From contig NC_003284.9 of assembly GCF_000002985.6 (NCBI RefSeq), forward strand, positions 8,990,001 through 9,054,000: a DNA stretch of 64,000 bases, in the 5' to 3' direction. A model generated the notes under the pieces. That model had not been told where the DNA came from. It saw only the letters and a program-made list of their open reading frames with translations, and did not search any database. This document shows positions 34,485 through 47,500 of the stretch, one piece after another. The number at the start of each line of letters is the position of its first letter. Positions within the stretch are counted from its first letter, which is position 1. This stretch comes from Caenorhabditis elegans. Taxonomy: Eukaryota; Nematoda; Chromadorea; Rhabditida; Rhabditidae. The translations under genes were made by a program, and so were the position numbers.

Positions 34485-34768
34485 GATAAAACGATTACCC
34501 TACTCCGGCGTACACGAGAGTCTATTTCATTTACTCACTCCCTGCTTGTTTTGCACGGAGTAGACGAGAACATGACATCAAAAAAGTAAAAGTTAAAACG
34601 CACTTATGCATTCTTGTTGGGACAAAATTTCAAACAATTTTTTTCCTTCCACAATTGACCTTAATCAAATTGTTTCACATTGGAGGAGTTCCAAGAATTT
34701 TTTAAATTAAATTCGAGGAATTCATAAAAGTGAACGTACAAAGTTCAGAATTAAATTTAGATTCCTAG

Positions 34769-34911
34769 ATACCAACAATGTTTGCTCAAAGTGGGCATTT
34801 TATGTTTCTGGCTGGTCCGGATTAATGCGAGATGAATTTCCAACAATGGACAGAACATTCGAAGGCTCATGTGAGGTGTTTGAAAATGAATTATCTGAAA
34901 TAAGTTCATGA
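34769..34911 (+). pseudogene. Orphan coding-like exon, possible pseudogene fragment
   Basis: After a CCTAG acceptor-like site the frame reads TNNVCSKWAFYVSGWSGLM, then RDEFPTMDRTFEGSCE, to TGA at 34909-34911. A donor (GAG/GTGTTT at 34875/34876) would also end it. The codons look worm-like, but no partner exon with matching phase was found nearby. It may be a relic. Confidence 0.3.
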
Positions 34912-35662
34912 GGTTCTGAGAAAACTTAATATGTTTAGTTATTTTCTACTGATTTTTGTGTAACTCGAAGTCGAACATCTTTTTGTGTTGTAGTATTTCA
35001 ATGTAAAAACAAGCCAGTACATATTATATTGAAACATTAGAACTTTTTAAAATTAATGAACAATGAAAAACAAATGCAATAAAAATTAGATGTTCTCAAC
35101 CACGCAATCTACTCTTTGAAAAATAAGTTAAATAATGCCAAACGTAAAAAAACACATTTCATTTTTTGACATCTTCGAGACCCTCGTTACTATGAGCGAT
35201 CTAAAAGCCATAGGGATTCTCGCGTCATTGAGAAGTTGAATGGGTTTTTTTTCGAATTCCACTTTGTGTTTGTTGTTTTTGAGTTTGAGCAGAGATTTTG
35301 AAAACGTTGCAAAATAGGCTTAAGTTCAGCATGTTCAATATTATTAACTTAGAATCTGATAATGGAAGAAAAATTGCCTTTTTATATAAATTTTAGAGAA
35401 TAGCAAAAGTGAAATTTGAAAAAAAAAATTCAAAACAAGAATAAAAAGCTTTGATGGATGCACTGAAAAAAGAAATGAATGCAAAATTGACAGAACATCC
35501 ACGTCATCAGGATCGACTCCAACAAAGCTATCATGTTGAGCAAATTATAGTGAAATCAATCAAACATTGAGAGCAGAAGAAGACCTCTGAAAAGTTTTCT
35601 GAATTGCGCGAAGCATACGTTTGAAATTTTTTTTGAAGAAACAAAGATCTCCACAAAAAAGT

Positions 35663-35734
35663 TGCCCTCACGCAGGATTGAACTACGGACCTTTGGTTTA
35701 CGAGACCAACGCTCTACCACTGAGCTATAAGGGC
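35663..35734 (-). tRNA. tRNA-Thr (CGU)
   Basis: Same 72-nt cloverleaf as the copy at 34413 except for two positions: the anticodon is CGT instead of TGT, and one acceptor-stem base differs (A instead of G, pairing with U5). All arms pair. Confidence 0.95.
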
Positions 35735-36147
35735 GATATCTGAAAGCTGGTTTTTTGAGCACTGTATTAATTTATTATTTATACGGAAAAAAAACAATTG
35801 TTTGCGGGTAGATGGCTATTGGATAGGATTCCTTTAAAATGCTCAGAAATTTGCAAATCAATGCTAGTGAAAGTGTGACGGTAACAAGTTTTAAAAATTA
35901 AAAAAAAAAGTTTTTGGGTTACGATAATCAAATTAGTTTAGGTATAATTTTCTGAATTAACTTGTCTGTATTTTGGCTAACAGAATGCTATTTATCCTAC
36001 ATTAAACAAAAGTCGAAACGCCTGATATTTAGTGGAAATTCAGGAACTTATGATGAAAACAGGAATAAACGCTCTAAGACATGTGAACTGCTATGAGTTA
36101 CAATACATTTTAAATCAATTTAAAGTTTGGATACTTTTTTATTATAT

Positions 36148-36161
36148 CCCCCCCCCCCCCC
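36148..36161. repeat. Poly-C/poly-G tract (14 bp)
   Basis: A run of 14 C on + (G on -). Long G-tracts in C. elegans can form G-quadruplexes and depend on the DOG-1 helicase for stability. Confidence 0.95.
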
Positions 36162-37603
36162 ATTTCAAATGAACATTTATATAAAAAAGTATGGAATAGC
36201 TTTGTCGATTTCACGCTAAAGAGAGAACAGTTTCTAAACCTAACAAGCAAAATGGATATCACATTTAATTTAAATGGAGAAATGAATGCAATTTTAATAC
36301 TATTTTAAAATGGCGGGGATATAATACATAAGTACCACAGTTTGTGTCCCGCAAGATGACAGCCGCCAAAATTTTTTCAGAGATAGTTGATTAGTTTGGA
36401 TTCATTTTTCCGAATAAATTACTTTTCTGTGTACCTGAATATGAAATAAAAAACAAAACACAGATGGCACTGTATCCGTCATTTCAGATTATTTATAGGG
36501 TTCATTATGTGTTATCGAAAAGTATTTTGAATAGGTTACATACACATATGACGTCTGCGAAGTACATATTTGTTTTTCCATTTTTAAACAAATTGTCTTG
36601 CTTGATTACGGTACTAACGGGACAGAGATTGGTCGCCAAGCCTTGTAGTTGGAAGCTTTGTTCCTCACAAAACTGCCCTTTGAACAGAATACATTTTTTT
36701 TTCTTGAAGGAATTTTTTTCTTGAAGGAATGGACAATCTTAATTAATTCGGCACCCTTAAATGAATTCCTAAAAAATTGAAACCCCATTTGGCAGTGAAA
36801 ATTCATTAGAAAACGATTTGCTAACAATTTTCAATTGTTTCTTTGCAGATTCACTCGTGGTTTTGTTAGATTTCTTTTTTTGTGTGTCCATTAAAATTTC
36901 TAGAAAATTTTACTTTCAAATGTCATTGATGAAAGTATCACCAGATTGAGCAGAAAGCAAAAAAGACCAGAAAACTACAATTTATCTATGATCATGAAGC
37001 AATATTCCCAATCTGGTCAATCAATTTTGTGAATTTTTAAGCAGATTGTGTATTAGTTGTTTTATACACATATGATTCATAAAAATTTCTGCATTATAAC
37101 AATGAGATTTGTTTAGAAGCAAAAAGTTGAGATTGATTCCTTTTTTGATTTTTAGATTTATTGTTTCGTAGAGTTGATTTATTAAATAACAACGCTCAAT
37201 TTTGATTTGGTAACAACTACTATATATGTATAATCACTGCAATGAGTTGTTATAAATGTTTTTTTAATGACAAATATAACAACTTTTTTGTTCTTTAGTA
37301 AAAGAGTGGTCATATTTCTATCAATAAGTCGATCATAAATGTGTATAACTTTTCTAAATCTTCGAATCTATGAATAACAATGATTAAACACATGTTGATT
37401 AATGGAATATCTCGTGCCTTATCAAAAATTGAAGTTAATTATCTCCTCTCGCACTCCTCGCTCATTCACTTCTATTCTTCTGACTTTAGCTGAGCAACAT
37501 TTTACTATTTCCAATTCGACGTTTTAGATTTTGTTTATACATTTTGTATATATTCCACAATTATTTATCGAGTTGCTTTATTCCAAAATTTCAGGTGAAT
37601 AAC

Positions 37604-38285
37604 ATGACCCTGTCAGTTTTTCATTGTCTACCGCTCATTTGCATCGTCATAGCAACAGCCAAAATCGAAGAACTTAAGGTATGAATATTAATGGGAATGT
37701 AGGGAAATATTGATTGATAAAGGAAATATGTGTATTAGATTGGTTTTTTAAGTCCAATTAAACTCCAGTGTTTGCATTGTCTTTGTCAAAGAAACGGGAT
37801 CTCACACACATTCGATTTGATATTTGCAGTTTATACTGTTCCATTATATTACTTTAGGAGACAGAACAAATCTTGGAGCTCAACAACCTTGCCAAGGTAG
37901 ACATGTCATCTGCGTCAAAAGAACTGTTTCAAGAGTTCATGAGCACTCTTTGTTGGAACAATCTCACTCCAAAAAACTTTTTGGAAAACTATATTAGATG
38001 GGAAAAAGTGGAGTTTTTGGAAAGCGCAAAAAAGTTGTAAGCAATTCAATTATAATTCTTATAATTCTAATATTTCATATTTTCAGTCTTGTCCCGTCAC
38101 AGTCCGACCATCATTTGTACAACAAGTACTTCTTTCACCTCGGGCACAATTTCCTTTCCAACTGCACCGTCAAAAACGACAAAAAATGGAGAGAGTCTCA
38201 CTTTGAGAAGCACGAGAATGATTTGTTTGATACCTACATGTACGACGGAATGGCGCATCGCGAATGGGCTACTTTAGAACTTTAA
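37604..38285 (+). CDS. 150-aa secreted protein, unrecognised
   Basis: Exons 37604-37678, 37858-38036 and 38087-38285 join in frame to 150 aa. The first exon is a clear signal peptide (MTLSVFHCLPLICIVIATA, cleavage likely before KIEE). The mature part is charged and aromatic (FMSTLCWNNLTPKNFLENYI, HHLYNKYFFHLGHNFL) with possible N-glycosylation at NCT. It ends MAHREWATLEL. An acceptor (TTTCAG) 10 bp before the ATG suggests trans-splicing. A poly(A) signal AATAAA lies near 38460. I do not recognise the family. Confidence 0.8.
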
Positions 38286-39477
38286 ATGCATTTTTTGATA
38301 CCTCATTTAAAAATCACCAATAAGCTAAATCGAGTCTACTTGCGCACCAGGGCCGTGTGGATTTTTGACTTTCTTGAGTTCTGTGCGGCTGTAAGTGATC
38401 ATAAATGTCAAGTTTTATATAGTTTTTATATAATCATTATGTTGGATTGTTTCTGAACAATAAAATGTATCTATTCACTTGTTTTGCTCGCTGTCCAAAA
38501 AAAAGTTACAGTGCCCTAAAGTGGTCGCCATAATTATTTACCACCCTGTATATTCAAAAGTAGTACTATAGTCTTGTAGTCAAAAAAAAAGTGTGACCAA
38601 GAAATAACACGGCTAACTATTTTGGATGCAAAAAAATGCTGGTACCGCTGAAAAGGTTTCAAATTATACATGATTTTGAAAAAAGCTTGCCTATTGAAAC
38701 GTGCACAATTGGTTTTGAGGGAAGGAAGTGCACTAAACAGTGTTTTTGTGGCAAAATGGGAATACATATCTAAGGTTCTCTGCGTAAAAAATTAATCGAC
38801 TGATAATAAAAATCACGAAACTCAAAGACATCGAGAAAAGTTTAACGTTATCTTTATATCATTTACAATACGAAAGCAAAATTATTACAATACGAAAGCA
38901 AAATTTTATTTATCCTTCTGTGTTTTAACTCAACAAATTGAAATCTAACGCGTTGATCATACGCAATAGTTTGTTATTAAAAACTAATTTCAACCAAATT
39001 CTCACAACATCAACTGTACTATTCTCGCGTACTCAATAATCTCTCGTCTTGCAAGAAGAGGTGAGTTTGTCAAACAAAAAGACGGGAACAGGTTTTCCTC
39101 GGGTTTCCCTTTATCGCCTGCGTTTTGTAGATTCACGATCTCTAACCTTTTTAACCTTCTTCACCGTCGGCATCACCTACAACATTATTTTCGTGCCGTT
39201 GTAGTTTTTATTTTTCTTAAAAGTTATAAATCTTCCTTATCATATGTATAATCAACATTTAATAATTTTATCAATGTTTGAAATATAGCTTTTGGTATTC
39301 TGAGTTGAGTTTTCTGAAAGAAAAAGAAAAAGTGCTCAGTCAGAAAATATAACATGTAGTGTGTATGTATTCTTTGAGCAATTGTCGAGTGTCTTACAAT
39401 AAAAGTACTATCATATTCCGCTACGATTTCGGAATCCCTGAAAAATAAAGAGAACATATTTTTTCTAGCAGATCAAA
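38286..39477. other. Intergenic: 3' UTR and snf-12 upstream region
   Basis: No supported exon. A short tandem duplication, ATTACAATACGAAAGCAAAA, occurs near 38865-38905. Confidence 0.6.
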
Positions 39478-42400
39478 ATGAACGGAGAATGGAAATCAGC
39501 TCTCCGATTGCAAATCGAGGCACTCGCCAAAAGAAACGAATTGCACCGTAAATCATCAGTTGACGAGATTAAGAAGCGAACGGTAGATATGGACAAGCGA
39601 ATTGTCAAACTTCGAGAACTTGTTGGTTCAAGTGCTAATGACGCTGCCCTATTTTATTTGGAGTGTGTATGCCATGCAGACGAAACAGAACGTCTTTTAA
39701 ACCGAGGAAGTTCAGTGGGAAAAGAGAAGAAATGGAAAAAGGTGAAGCGAAAAACAAGCTCATCAGTAGCTCCGCCATTATCCCGAACAATATCGTCCCT
39801 TCCAGGTGTGGTGAGTGTGAATTTAATCTCTGAAAAATGAACATTGGTGTAGGACGTTCAAGAGTTTTGTCAGAAATTGTAACAAGAAACGTCCGACATT
39901 TTTTTCAAATTGAGAGTAAATTGTTTTAAATGTGGCCGATGGCGTCCATGTTAATTTAAGTTTCAATATAAAGCATACTCAGCTTAAGTTAAAAAATTTA
40001 GATTTCTCCTACATTTTTTTCACGATAGATGCCGATTAAACGCCTCACAAGACAAGGTGATTTCAGTTACGTTGACAAAACGATCAGAAAAAACTTGGAC
40101 AATATGATAACCTGTCATTTGAAAAACGGAATTATAAATAAGTTAACTCTTCATTCAAATTTTCAGTCATCTCCTGATGTTATTCAAACTATTGATGTAT
40201 CAGCCCTTGAAGACCAAACGCCTCAACGTCCGCACTGGTGGGACCAATTTCAATTGTACAGACGAACAGACTTACTTCGGTTTTCCAAGCAAAATGATCG
40301 ACGGGAGCTGTGGAGAACGCAGAAAGATTTCTTCCTCTCTTGCCTTGGATTCATGGTTGGAGTCGGGCACACTATGCGGTTTCCAGCAAAAGTCTATCAG
40401 CATGGTGGAGGCGTTTTCTTTATCCCGTACCTGTTTTCGCTAATATTTTTTGGTCTTCCATTAGTATTTTTGCACTTATCATTAGGTCAGTATACTGGAC
40501 AGGCAGCTAATACAGCGTTTCAGAGATTGATGCCAATTGGATCAGGTAAATCAGATATGAGTGCAAAACTTATCAATCGTAAAGATATTCAGGAGTTGGT
40601 TGGGCTTTGGTTGTGATTGCAATTCCGGTAGCGGTTTATTACAATATTATTGTGGCTTGGGCAATTCACTACTTTTTTCAATCGGCAAAAGGACTTTTGT
40701 TGGGAGACGAACTACCATGGGAAACTTGTAGAGACGGTGAGCTGTTTAAAACTCAAAATAATCATAACTGGAATGATCCAAATATAGAATGGCAACTAGA
40801 CAACCGTTGCTGTAACTTGCACAACTTGCATAGCTGCTTCAATTCTACAAACTCTATCACTGCACCAGAAGCATTTTTTCAGTGAGTTTTTGGAAAATGA
40901 AGTACATATGTTTATTTTCTATTTTTATTTTTTGTTGACAAAAAGCTATTTTTTAAAAAACGTTTAAATCTTTGCAATTATTTTTGCGTTCAGTTCCGAA
41001 GTTCTTTCATTATCAACATTTGGGGATTTTGCGTTGGGCCCCCTACAATCTCACTTGGTGCTATCCTTAGCTGCTGCGTGGCTTTTGGTCTTTTTTGGAG
41101 TGTTTAAGGGTCTTGGATCAATTGCTCAAACTATGAACGTAACTGCTACTGTGCCATATTTACTGGTTTGTTGTAATTTTTTTCAGCTTTTAACGAAAAT
41201 ATTTCCAGTTGTCTATTCTATTACTGCGTGGAATTAGTCTGCCCGGAGCCAACAAGGGGCTTACATTTTTATTCACTGTCGATAGTACTAAACTTTGGAA
41301 ATGGCAAATTTGGAAGTCAGCTGCTGAGCAAGTGTTCTATGAGCTAGGAATAGATGCGGGTCCACTCATTTCAATGGCGGCGTTTTCTAGGTATCGGAAT
41401 AATATATACCGAGACTCGGTGCTTTTGGTAATTATGTTAGTGAACACTATCAGACGATGACAGAAAAAACATGGTAAGGTTTTAGGGATGCACTGACTTC
41501 TTGCCTCTCTGGAATGGTCATCTTTTCATTTGTTGGATTCATTGCAAGCGAGTCAAACAGCAATGTAAATGATGTTTTAAGTAAGTTTATCTGTTCCATA
41601 TCAACTATGTCATTATTTCACTTTCAGAGCACGACCCTCTCTACCTGTCATTTACAGTTTACCCGGGTGTCACATCATTCATGTATTGGGGAGGTCTCTG
41701 GGCAACGTTGTTTTTTGGAATGTTGGTTTTAGCAGCAATTGATGCAGAATTTGCATGGTTGGTTCATACCTTCATATCAAGTTCATTGTTTTTATTTTTA
41801 CAGGCTTGAAATGATAGCATCTGCATTTATGAATCACTTCTCCATGAAAAACAAAGCAGTGGAAAACAGGCTTTTGGCATTTCTTTGCTTAGCAGGGTTT
41901 TTTCTTGGTTTACCGTTGTGTGCTCAAGTAAGTGTAGTAAATTCTATACTATTTTTCTATCAAAAAATTCAGGGTGGGATTTTTGTATTTCATGCAATTG
42001 AAAATCTTAACGCTAACTGGAACTCGTTCTCCCTAGCGTTACTCTCAGTGGCTATTGTATGTTATGTGTACGGGATCGACAACTATTTGACGGATATTTC
42101 TGCAATGCTGCGAGTTCCAAGAATTCAGATATCAAAGGCGACAAGATTGAAAGTAAGATTTTGGAAAAAAATAGAACACTACGTATTACCAACAAAAATT
42201 TGAAATTGTTTTACACATAACAATATAAATTAAACGTTTTCCAGGAAAAACTAATATATTTCTTCGGACCTGGTGGAATATATATAAAGTTTTCACTTTG
42301 CTTCATTTGCCCTGTTATCTTGACAGTTCTCCTTGTTGCTTCAGTTTTAGGATACCAGAGAATCTCATTTGCTGGGCGACCAATTCCGATTGACTATGAA

Positions 42401-43915
42401 ATTGTTGCTTGGATTGTTATGATTGGACCATTACTTGTTGTACCTTTGGTTGCATTCATGCAAATACGGCAGATCCGAAACGAAGGAAAACTTTTGAAAT
42501 CTCTTTTTGACACTTCCGAGTGGAGAGAAAGCCAAGACGACTCCCTTGAGCCAAAAGATCTTTATATGCGACAAAGTGGTAAATTTGAGAGCCCACCGAA
42601 TAGGCGAAGAACACCAACAATTTTCACTCATCGAGAAAACACTTATATGTACATTGATTCACGTGGACCAACAGTGAGATCACGTGTCTTCCCACTTGGA
42701 GCTTCTCTAGATCCGTATGGATGGAAGGCGGGAAGACTCAGAGATCGTCAGCAACAAATTGAAGAGACCGCTTCGAATTACTCAGAGGAAGATTCAGCGA
42801 CGACAAATTCGTTCATGGCGTCAACTGTGAAACACAATGATGACATGGAGTTAACCCTATTTGGTTCGCCACCTGCAATATTAGGAGATGACGAGAAAAT
42901 AATGACAACCAGATTTTCGGAATCGATGCCTGTAAACTATAAATGTCGTAATGTTGAAGTGCCAAGAATACCAAACAAGCTACCACAAAATATGGAAAGG
43001 ATGGCTCGTAAAACACGCAAGAAGCGAAGTGTAAGTGAATATAAGATATTTTCAAAAACATGAATTATTATGTTGACAGAGCATTATTGTTTAATTTTTT
43101 GTTAGTAGTAGTATATGAAAAGCGTTTGCCGAAAACCTAAATTACAAAATGTTTTACCTCAAACTTTTAGATATAGATTCTGCCAAATGATTACTTCGAA
43201 GCAGTAATTAAAAAAGTCATTTTGCAATAACTTTTTTAAAATCAAACACTTATTAACAAAAAGCAACTGAAGAATTGTTGACCCAGTATTTTTTTCTTGA
43301 TTTAAAACTGCTGATCATTTTAAAAATTGTATCAAATAATCTGAAAGGAGATGTTTACAACTTTATTCAATAGATTTTCATGAGAACGTATAGGTTTGAT
43401 TTTATTTGATTTTTTATGTGAAGCTTTTGAAAAAAATTAAATTAATAGTTCGTTTTCTTTCAGATCATTTCAATTTGTTCAAACCATCTTTATATCAAAA
43501 TAAATTTCAGAGCCCATCGGCATCCGATCCACCCGTCCCGACAAGTCCACTCCCTCCACCGCCCAAATTACAACACTGCCGATCTGAGCCCCCAATGATG
43601 AACAGCAAAGAGTCACACTCTCCTGAAATCATCACACCAGGTGATGATTCACCGTCAATTTCTAACTCATCTGACGACTCATCCGATGACTGCTTTCGTA
43701 GAGCTACAGTCATCCGACGGAAAACCTCCGACGACGACGCATTCACTCATTTCTCTACAGCAACCGCTGAATCAATTTCCATTACACCCTTGGACTTTCC
43801 CAGACAGCGCTCTTTGAGTTCAGTGGCAATTTATGACCAGGAGCAGAAGAATGGCAGGTCGAAAGTGTTATCACAGTTAAAGCGGCCGAAACCAATTGAT
43901 ATGCCGCCAAAATAA
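39478..43915 (+). CDS. snf-12: SLC6-family transporter, SNF-12-like, with long tails
   Basis: Eleven exons join in frame: 39478-39810, 40029-40545, 40593-40881, 40994-41165, 41209-41435, 41486-41580, 41628-41757, 41804-41927, 41973-42152, 42245-43030 and 43511-43915 (1085 aa; about 974 aa if translation starts at 40029). The SLC6 fold is clear: TM1 GVGHTMRFPAKVYQHGGG, TM2 LSLGQYTGQ, a glycosylated loop (FNSTNS), TM6 region NVTATVPYLL with LPGANKGL after it, RYRNNIYRDS, and DALTSC in TM8. Both ends are far longer than usual: about 200 residues before TM1 and about 270 Ser-rich residues after TM12. TM1 reads GHTMRFP where transporting members have GNVWRFP. I call it snf-12 because that is the X-linked SLC6 gene I know. 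SNF-12 acts with STA-2 in epidermal antimicrobial gene induction (literature knowledge). Inclusion of the first exon is less certain. Confidence 0.85.
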
Positions 43916-44433
43916 ATTTTGTTGCAATTTGTGAAATAAAAGATTGTTGATTTTGAATATAAACATCAAATATTGAAATGAGAACAAAGTGATTTTTCAA
44001 AGAAAATTCGCCAAATTAGAGTACATATATTGTAATATGAAAAGTCTGTTTCCACTTTATAAATGTCTAAGTGCAAAAGAATAATGATAATTCTATAAAC
44101 ATTTTTCCTGCAATTTTCTCAATTGTTATTCAAAAGAATGTTGGAAGAGTTGAAAGAGGAAAAGATCACAGTTTCTGCATCTTCTTCTCACAGTATTTAA
44201 AACAGTTTCCGTTAAGAACTTGAACTAATTCCGGACTTAATATCAAAATTCTGCAAATCCTCCAAGATGATTTTCTAAATCTTTGCGTTGATCCTGCAAG
44301 CACTATAAAATACGTTTTTTTTTTCAAATTTATTTCCACAGAAAAAACCATACGATACGATAACTCCTTTTCTGATTAATACTGTTTTAATCCCCTTGTA
44401 ATGTGCGAAACTGTACATTTTGTCCTTTTCAGG

Positions 44434-44582
44434 CATTAGCAGGCGATACATGAAGTGCCTGTACAAATCGAACATATTAAACCAACATACGCACTTTGTT
44501 GGAGCCGATAGTGATGATAAAACGGCAGAAACCAAAACGGTTGATAACGCGGCAACATTTGCCTTTGTGACCGGCTTCAAGC
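44434..44582 (+). promoter_or_regulatory. 5' leader of the neprilysin gene with an out-of-frame upstream ATG
   Basis: A TTTTCAG acceptor at 44427-44433 and the exon donor at 44614 bound a likely 5' exon or SL trans-spliced leader. It contains an ATG at 44450 whose frame is different from the peptidase frame and stays open to the splice site. A 149-nt leader with an upstream ATG would be expected to lower translation. Confidence 0.4.
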
Positions 44583-47500
44583 ATGTCGCAGGCAATTCCT
44601 CTAGTAACTATCGGTAAGTTTCAACCTTAATTTTATATTGTCCTTGCAAGACATATTTTTCAGCGGCAGTGGTAATAGCCGTTGGTATCGCTATTGGATC
44701 ATTGGTCCTCAACATTATTATCCTCGGCAATGTGAACACTCTCACAACCACCGTTAACAATAACCCAGTCTATCATTACACCCCAGCTCCACAAGTAAAC
44801 TCAACTCCTGGTACGGTTAACACTTCTCCATCTTACACACAAGCTGCCAATTATTTGCTGAATGGACTTGATGACACCGTTGATCCATGCCAAGATTTTT
44901 ACGCTTTCACGTGTAATAAGGTGAGTTGAATTTATAAAGAAATTGAGTTGGTACATAGTTTATTATTAATTATCACTATTTTGAATTAAAAAAATCTATT
45001 TAACTTTGTATTTGTAGTCGATTTTGAGGTGTTCGTAAGTTAGAACTTTGGAATAAGAATATTTAAATTATTCAACGATTATCAAGGTCCAATAACTTTT
45101 AGTTCCTTCAAAACACCGATCTCCAAAAACTCGGCCGATCTCGTCTAGGAACCTATGATCAAGCTCAAGTCGACGTCTACTCTGAAATTGTTGCCGCTCT
45201 CAGTAAAATTGATGTCACGAGCACCACAACCTCCAAGACCGAAAGGATTACAAAAGCGGTAAGTAGATTGAGTTACATCATATAATTGTCATTGTGATTT
45301 TATGATGATGATTATGAAAAACCAAGAGTGTTTCAAAACAGAATGTTCAGAAGTGAATCATGATCATGCATTGAATTATTGTTAAACATAAATTATCAGC
45401 ATTTTCTGAAACGTTCTTTGTTTGATAAGTGAATGAGTCGGAACATTATCAGTAGTAACCTTCGCTAAAATTTTATATTACAGGCTTTTGAAACCTGCAA
45501 GAACAACTTGGCAAGCCCAGCAGACAAGACCGCAGTTGTCTACGCTGAAATCACAAGTTTGTAAGGGTTATTTGAGTATTTTTCAATTATCCAAACGAGA
45601 TTAATTTAGGTTTGGAGGTGTTCCATTCTTCGGAGAGCCACTGAAAACAAATGTCGACTATTGGATGGTCGCTGGACAAATCGAGCAGAAACATGCTGTC
45701 GGTACATTAACATACACCATTGCTTCTTCCGATTATAAAGATCACACCAAGAATGCTCTTTACACTGGACCGGTTAGTTTACTAAAATATATTTAGTGTT
45801 TTTTACTGTGTTCTGGAGATGATATGAAAGGCAAAACCAACTAAACCGAATTACCTTTCGCCCAATCAAAACACCAGATTAGTTACAATACGAAACACAT
45901 ATTAGACGATTGTACTTTAATGATTTTTGAATCAATCCACAGATCCCATCAAACCTTGGTAGTTGGCGTCAACTACTTACTCAAAAAAGTAGCTTGGTTC
46001 CGAACTTTGGGAAATAAAAAAGCAAAAATTGATTTAAGTCACGCTTCAATTTTATTGGATGTTTTATCTATGTAGTGTCTAAATGTAAATAACTAATAGT
46101 AATTTGAAAGTATATTGCCATTTAATGACACAAATTTAAAATTATTCCAGAATTTCAACTACTATATGTATCATATTTTAAGAACTATATGTATGAATAT
46201 GCAATATTTTCAGCCGGGACTATCCCTTGCTAGAGATTTCTATGTGAAACCGCAATATATCGCTGAAGTCAACCAACGTGTCTCCGATGTCAACGATCTT
46301 CTGACGGCGTTTGCTAACGCTGCTAAAAAAAATGTCGGAGCCGATGCACTTCTTGCAGCTGCTCAAGAAGTTGTCAACTTTGAAGTTCAAATTGCAATGG
46401 CGTCCTGGCCTGATGATTTGTTGAGGTGGGTGATAATTTTCAATTCTTATCATTTTTGCGTAAAGTGAAGGCATCTTATCAGAAAAGTGAAATGAAAAAT
46501 GTTGCTGGGTTCGACTTGAACTTCTCATAGGAACAGGAATGGAAAAGCAATAATACGTATTTTCAGAAACTATCAGCAACAGTATAATCCATACAACATT
46601 GCTTCAGCAACCACTGCTTATCGTGCCATCAACTGGAAATCTTACCTCGGACAGCTATTTCACGGTGTTGCCAGCGATGCTGATCAAGCCAACTACAATG
46701 TAAAATACCAGCAAGCAGTGCCTAAACTAAATAGTTATTTTTAGATTGTCGTAACTGAGCCATCCTACTTTGCCTGGTTGAACAGTGTCTTTGATGGAAA
46801 AACTTCCAACTCGACCGTAGTCGCCAACTACATGATTGCTCAACTTTTGGCCGACGAATCTGACTTCATCAACCCAGCAACTGCAAAAGTTTCCTCGGAC
46901 ACAAATTATATCCATTATGCGCTGAGAAATGGACGTGGAATCAAAAAGTAATACAATTTACTGCGGAATTATTATAACCAATCGGTAAAAAACGTTCAGA
47001 ATCGGGAAGAGAGAGTACAGAATGGCTGATCTTGATGGAATCTCTGAAGGTTGCATGGATCTTCTCACTGCTTACATGCCATACGGAACTGGATACGTAT
47101 ACGTAAAATCGAAGAGTGAGAGAAATAAAGTTCAAGCTGATGTCAAAGATCAGACTACTTTGATCATCAACAACTTCCAGGTAAGCCAGATTGTGCAAAG
47201 TTGAAAAAATGGTAACTTTTTTTCAGGGTATGATTGATTCTCTCAATTGGATGGACACTTTTAGCAAGAACCGTGCCCATAACAAGTGTATGTTTTACTT
47301 TTTTGCTGCCTGCTTATTTTCAAACTTAATTCAGTATCATAAAAACAAAACAGTACCTGTTATAGTGCTCCAAGTGTACATAATAACAATTTTCATTTAG
47401 CTGACTCATTGGTGAAAAACTTTGGATGGCCAGAGGCAATGTTCGGTGACTTCAATGACTTTACAACAGTTGACGCTTACAACCAGGATTATGCTTCTAT

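Larger units (their letters stand above)
32820..37603. other. Gene-poor region with tRNAs and orphan coding-like fragments
   Basis: Apart from two tRNA genes and the fragment at 34769, I see no complete gene. A two-exon + strand model is possible: ATG at 32837 (MIEELKMCFSMRYREMRKD), a donor near 32992 and an acceptor near 33193 leading to GQAFSIRKNINHTED. It lacks other support. Confidence 0.4.

Noticed and set aside
35556-35762. 68-codon minus-strand frame
   Set aside because: It is translation across the tRNA-Thr gene.
44166-44595. Minus-strand frames of 61 and 106 codons
   Set aside because: They overlap the leader and start of the neprilysin gene. An ending such as DQRKDLENHLGGF looks coding-like, but no upstream gene could be assembled.
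45300-45420. C/D snoRNA-like boxes (ATGATGA and CTGA) in a neprilysin intron
   Set aside because: No closing terminal stem and no clear guide region; the boxes are expected by chance in AT-rich introns.
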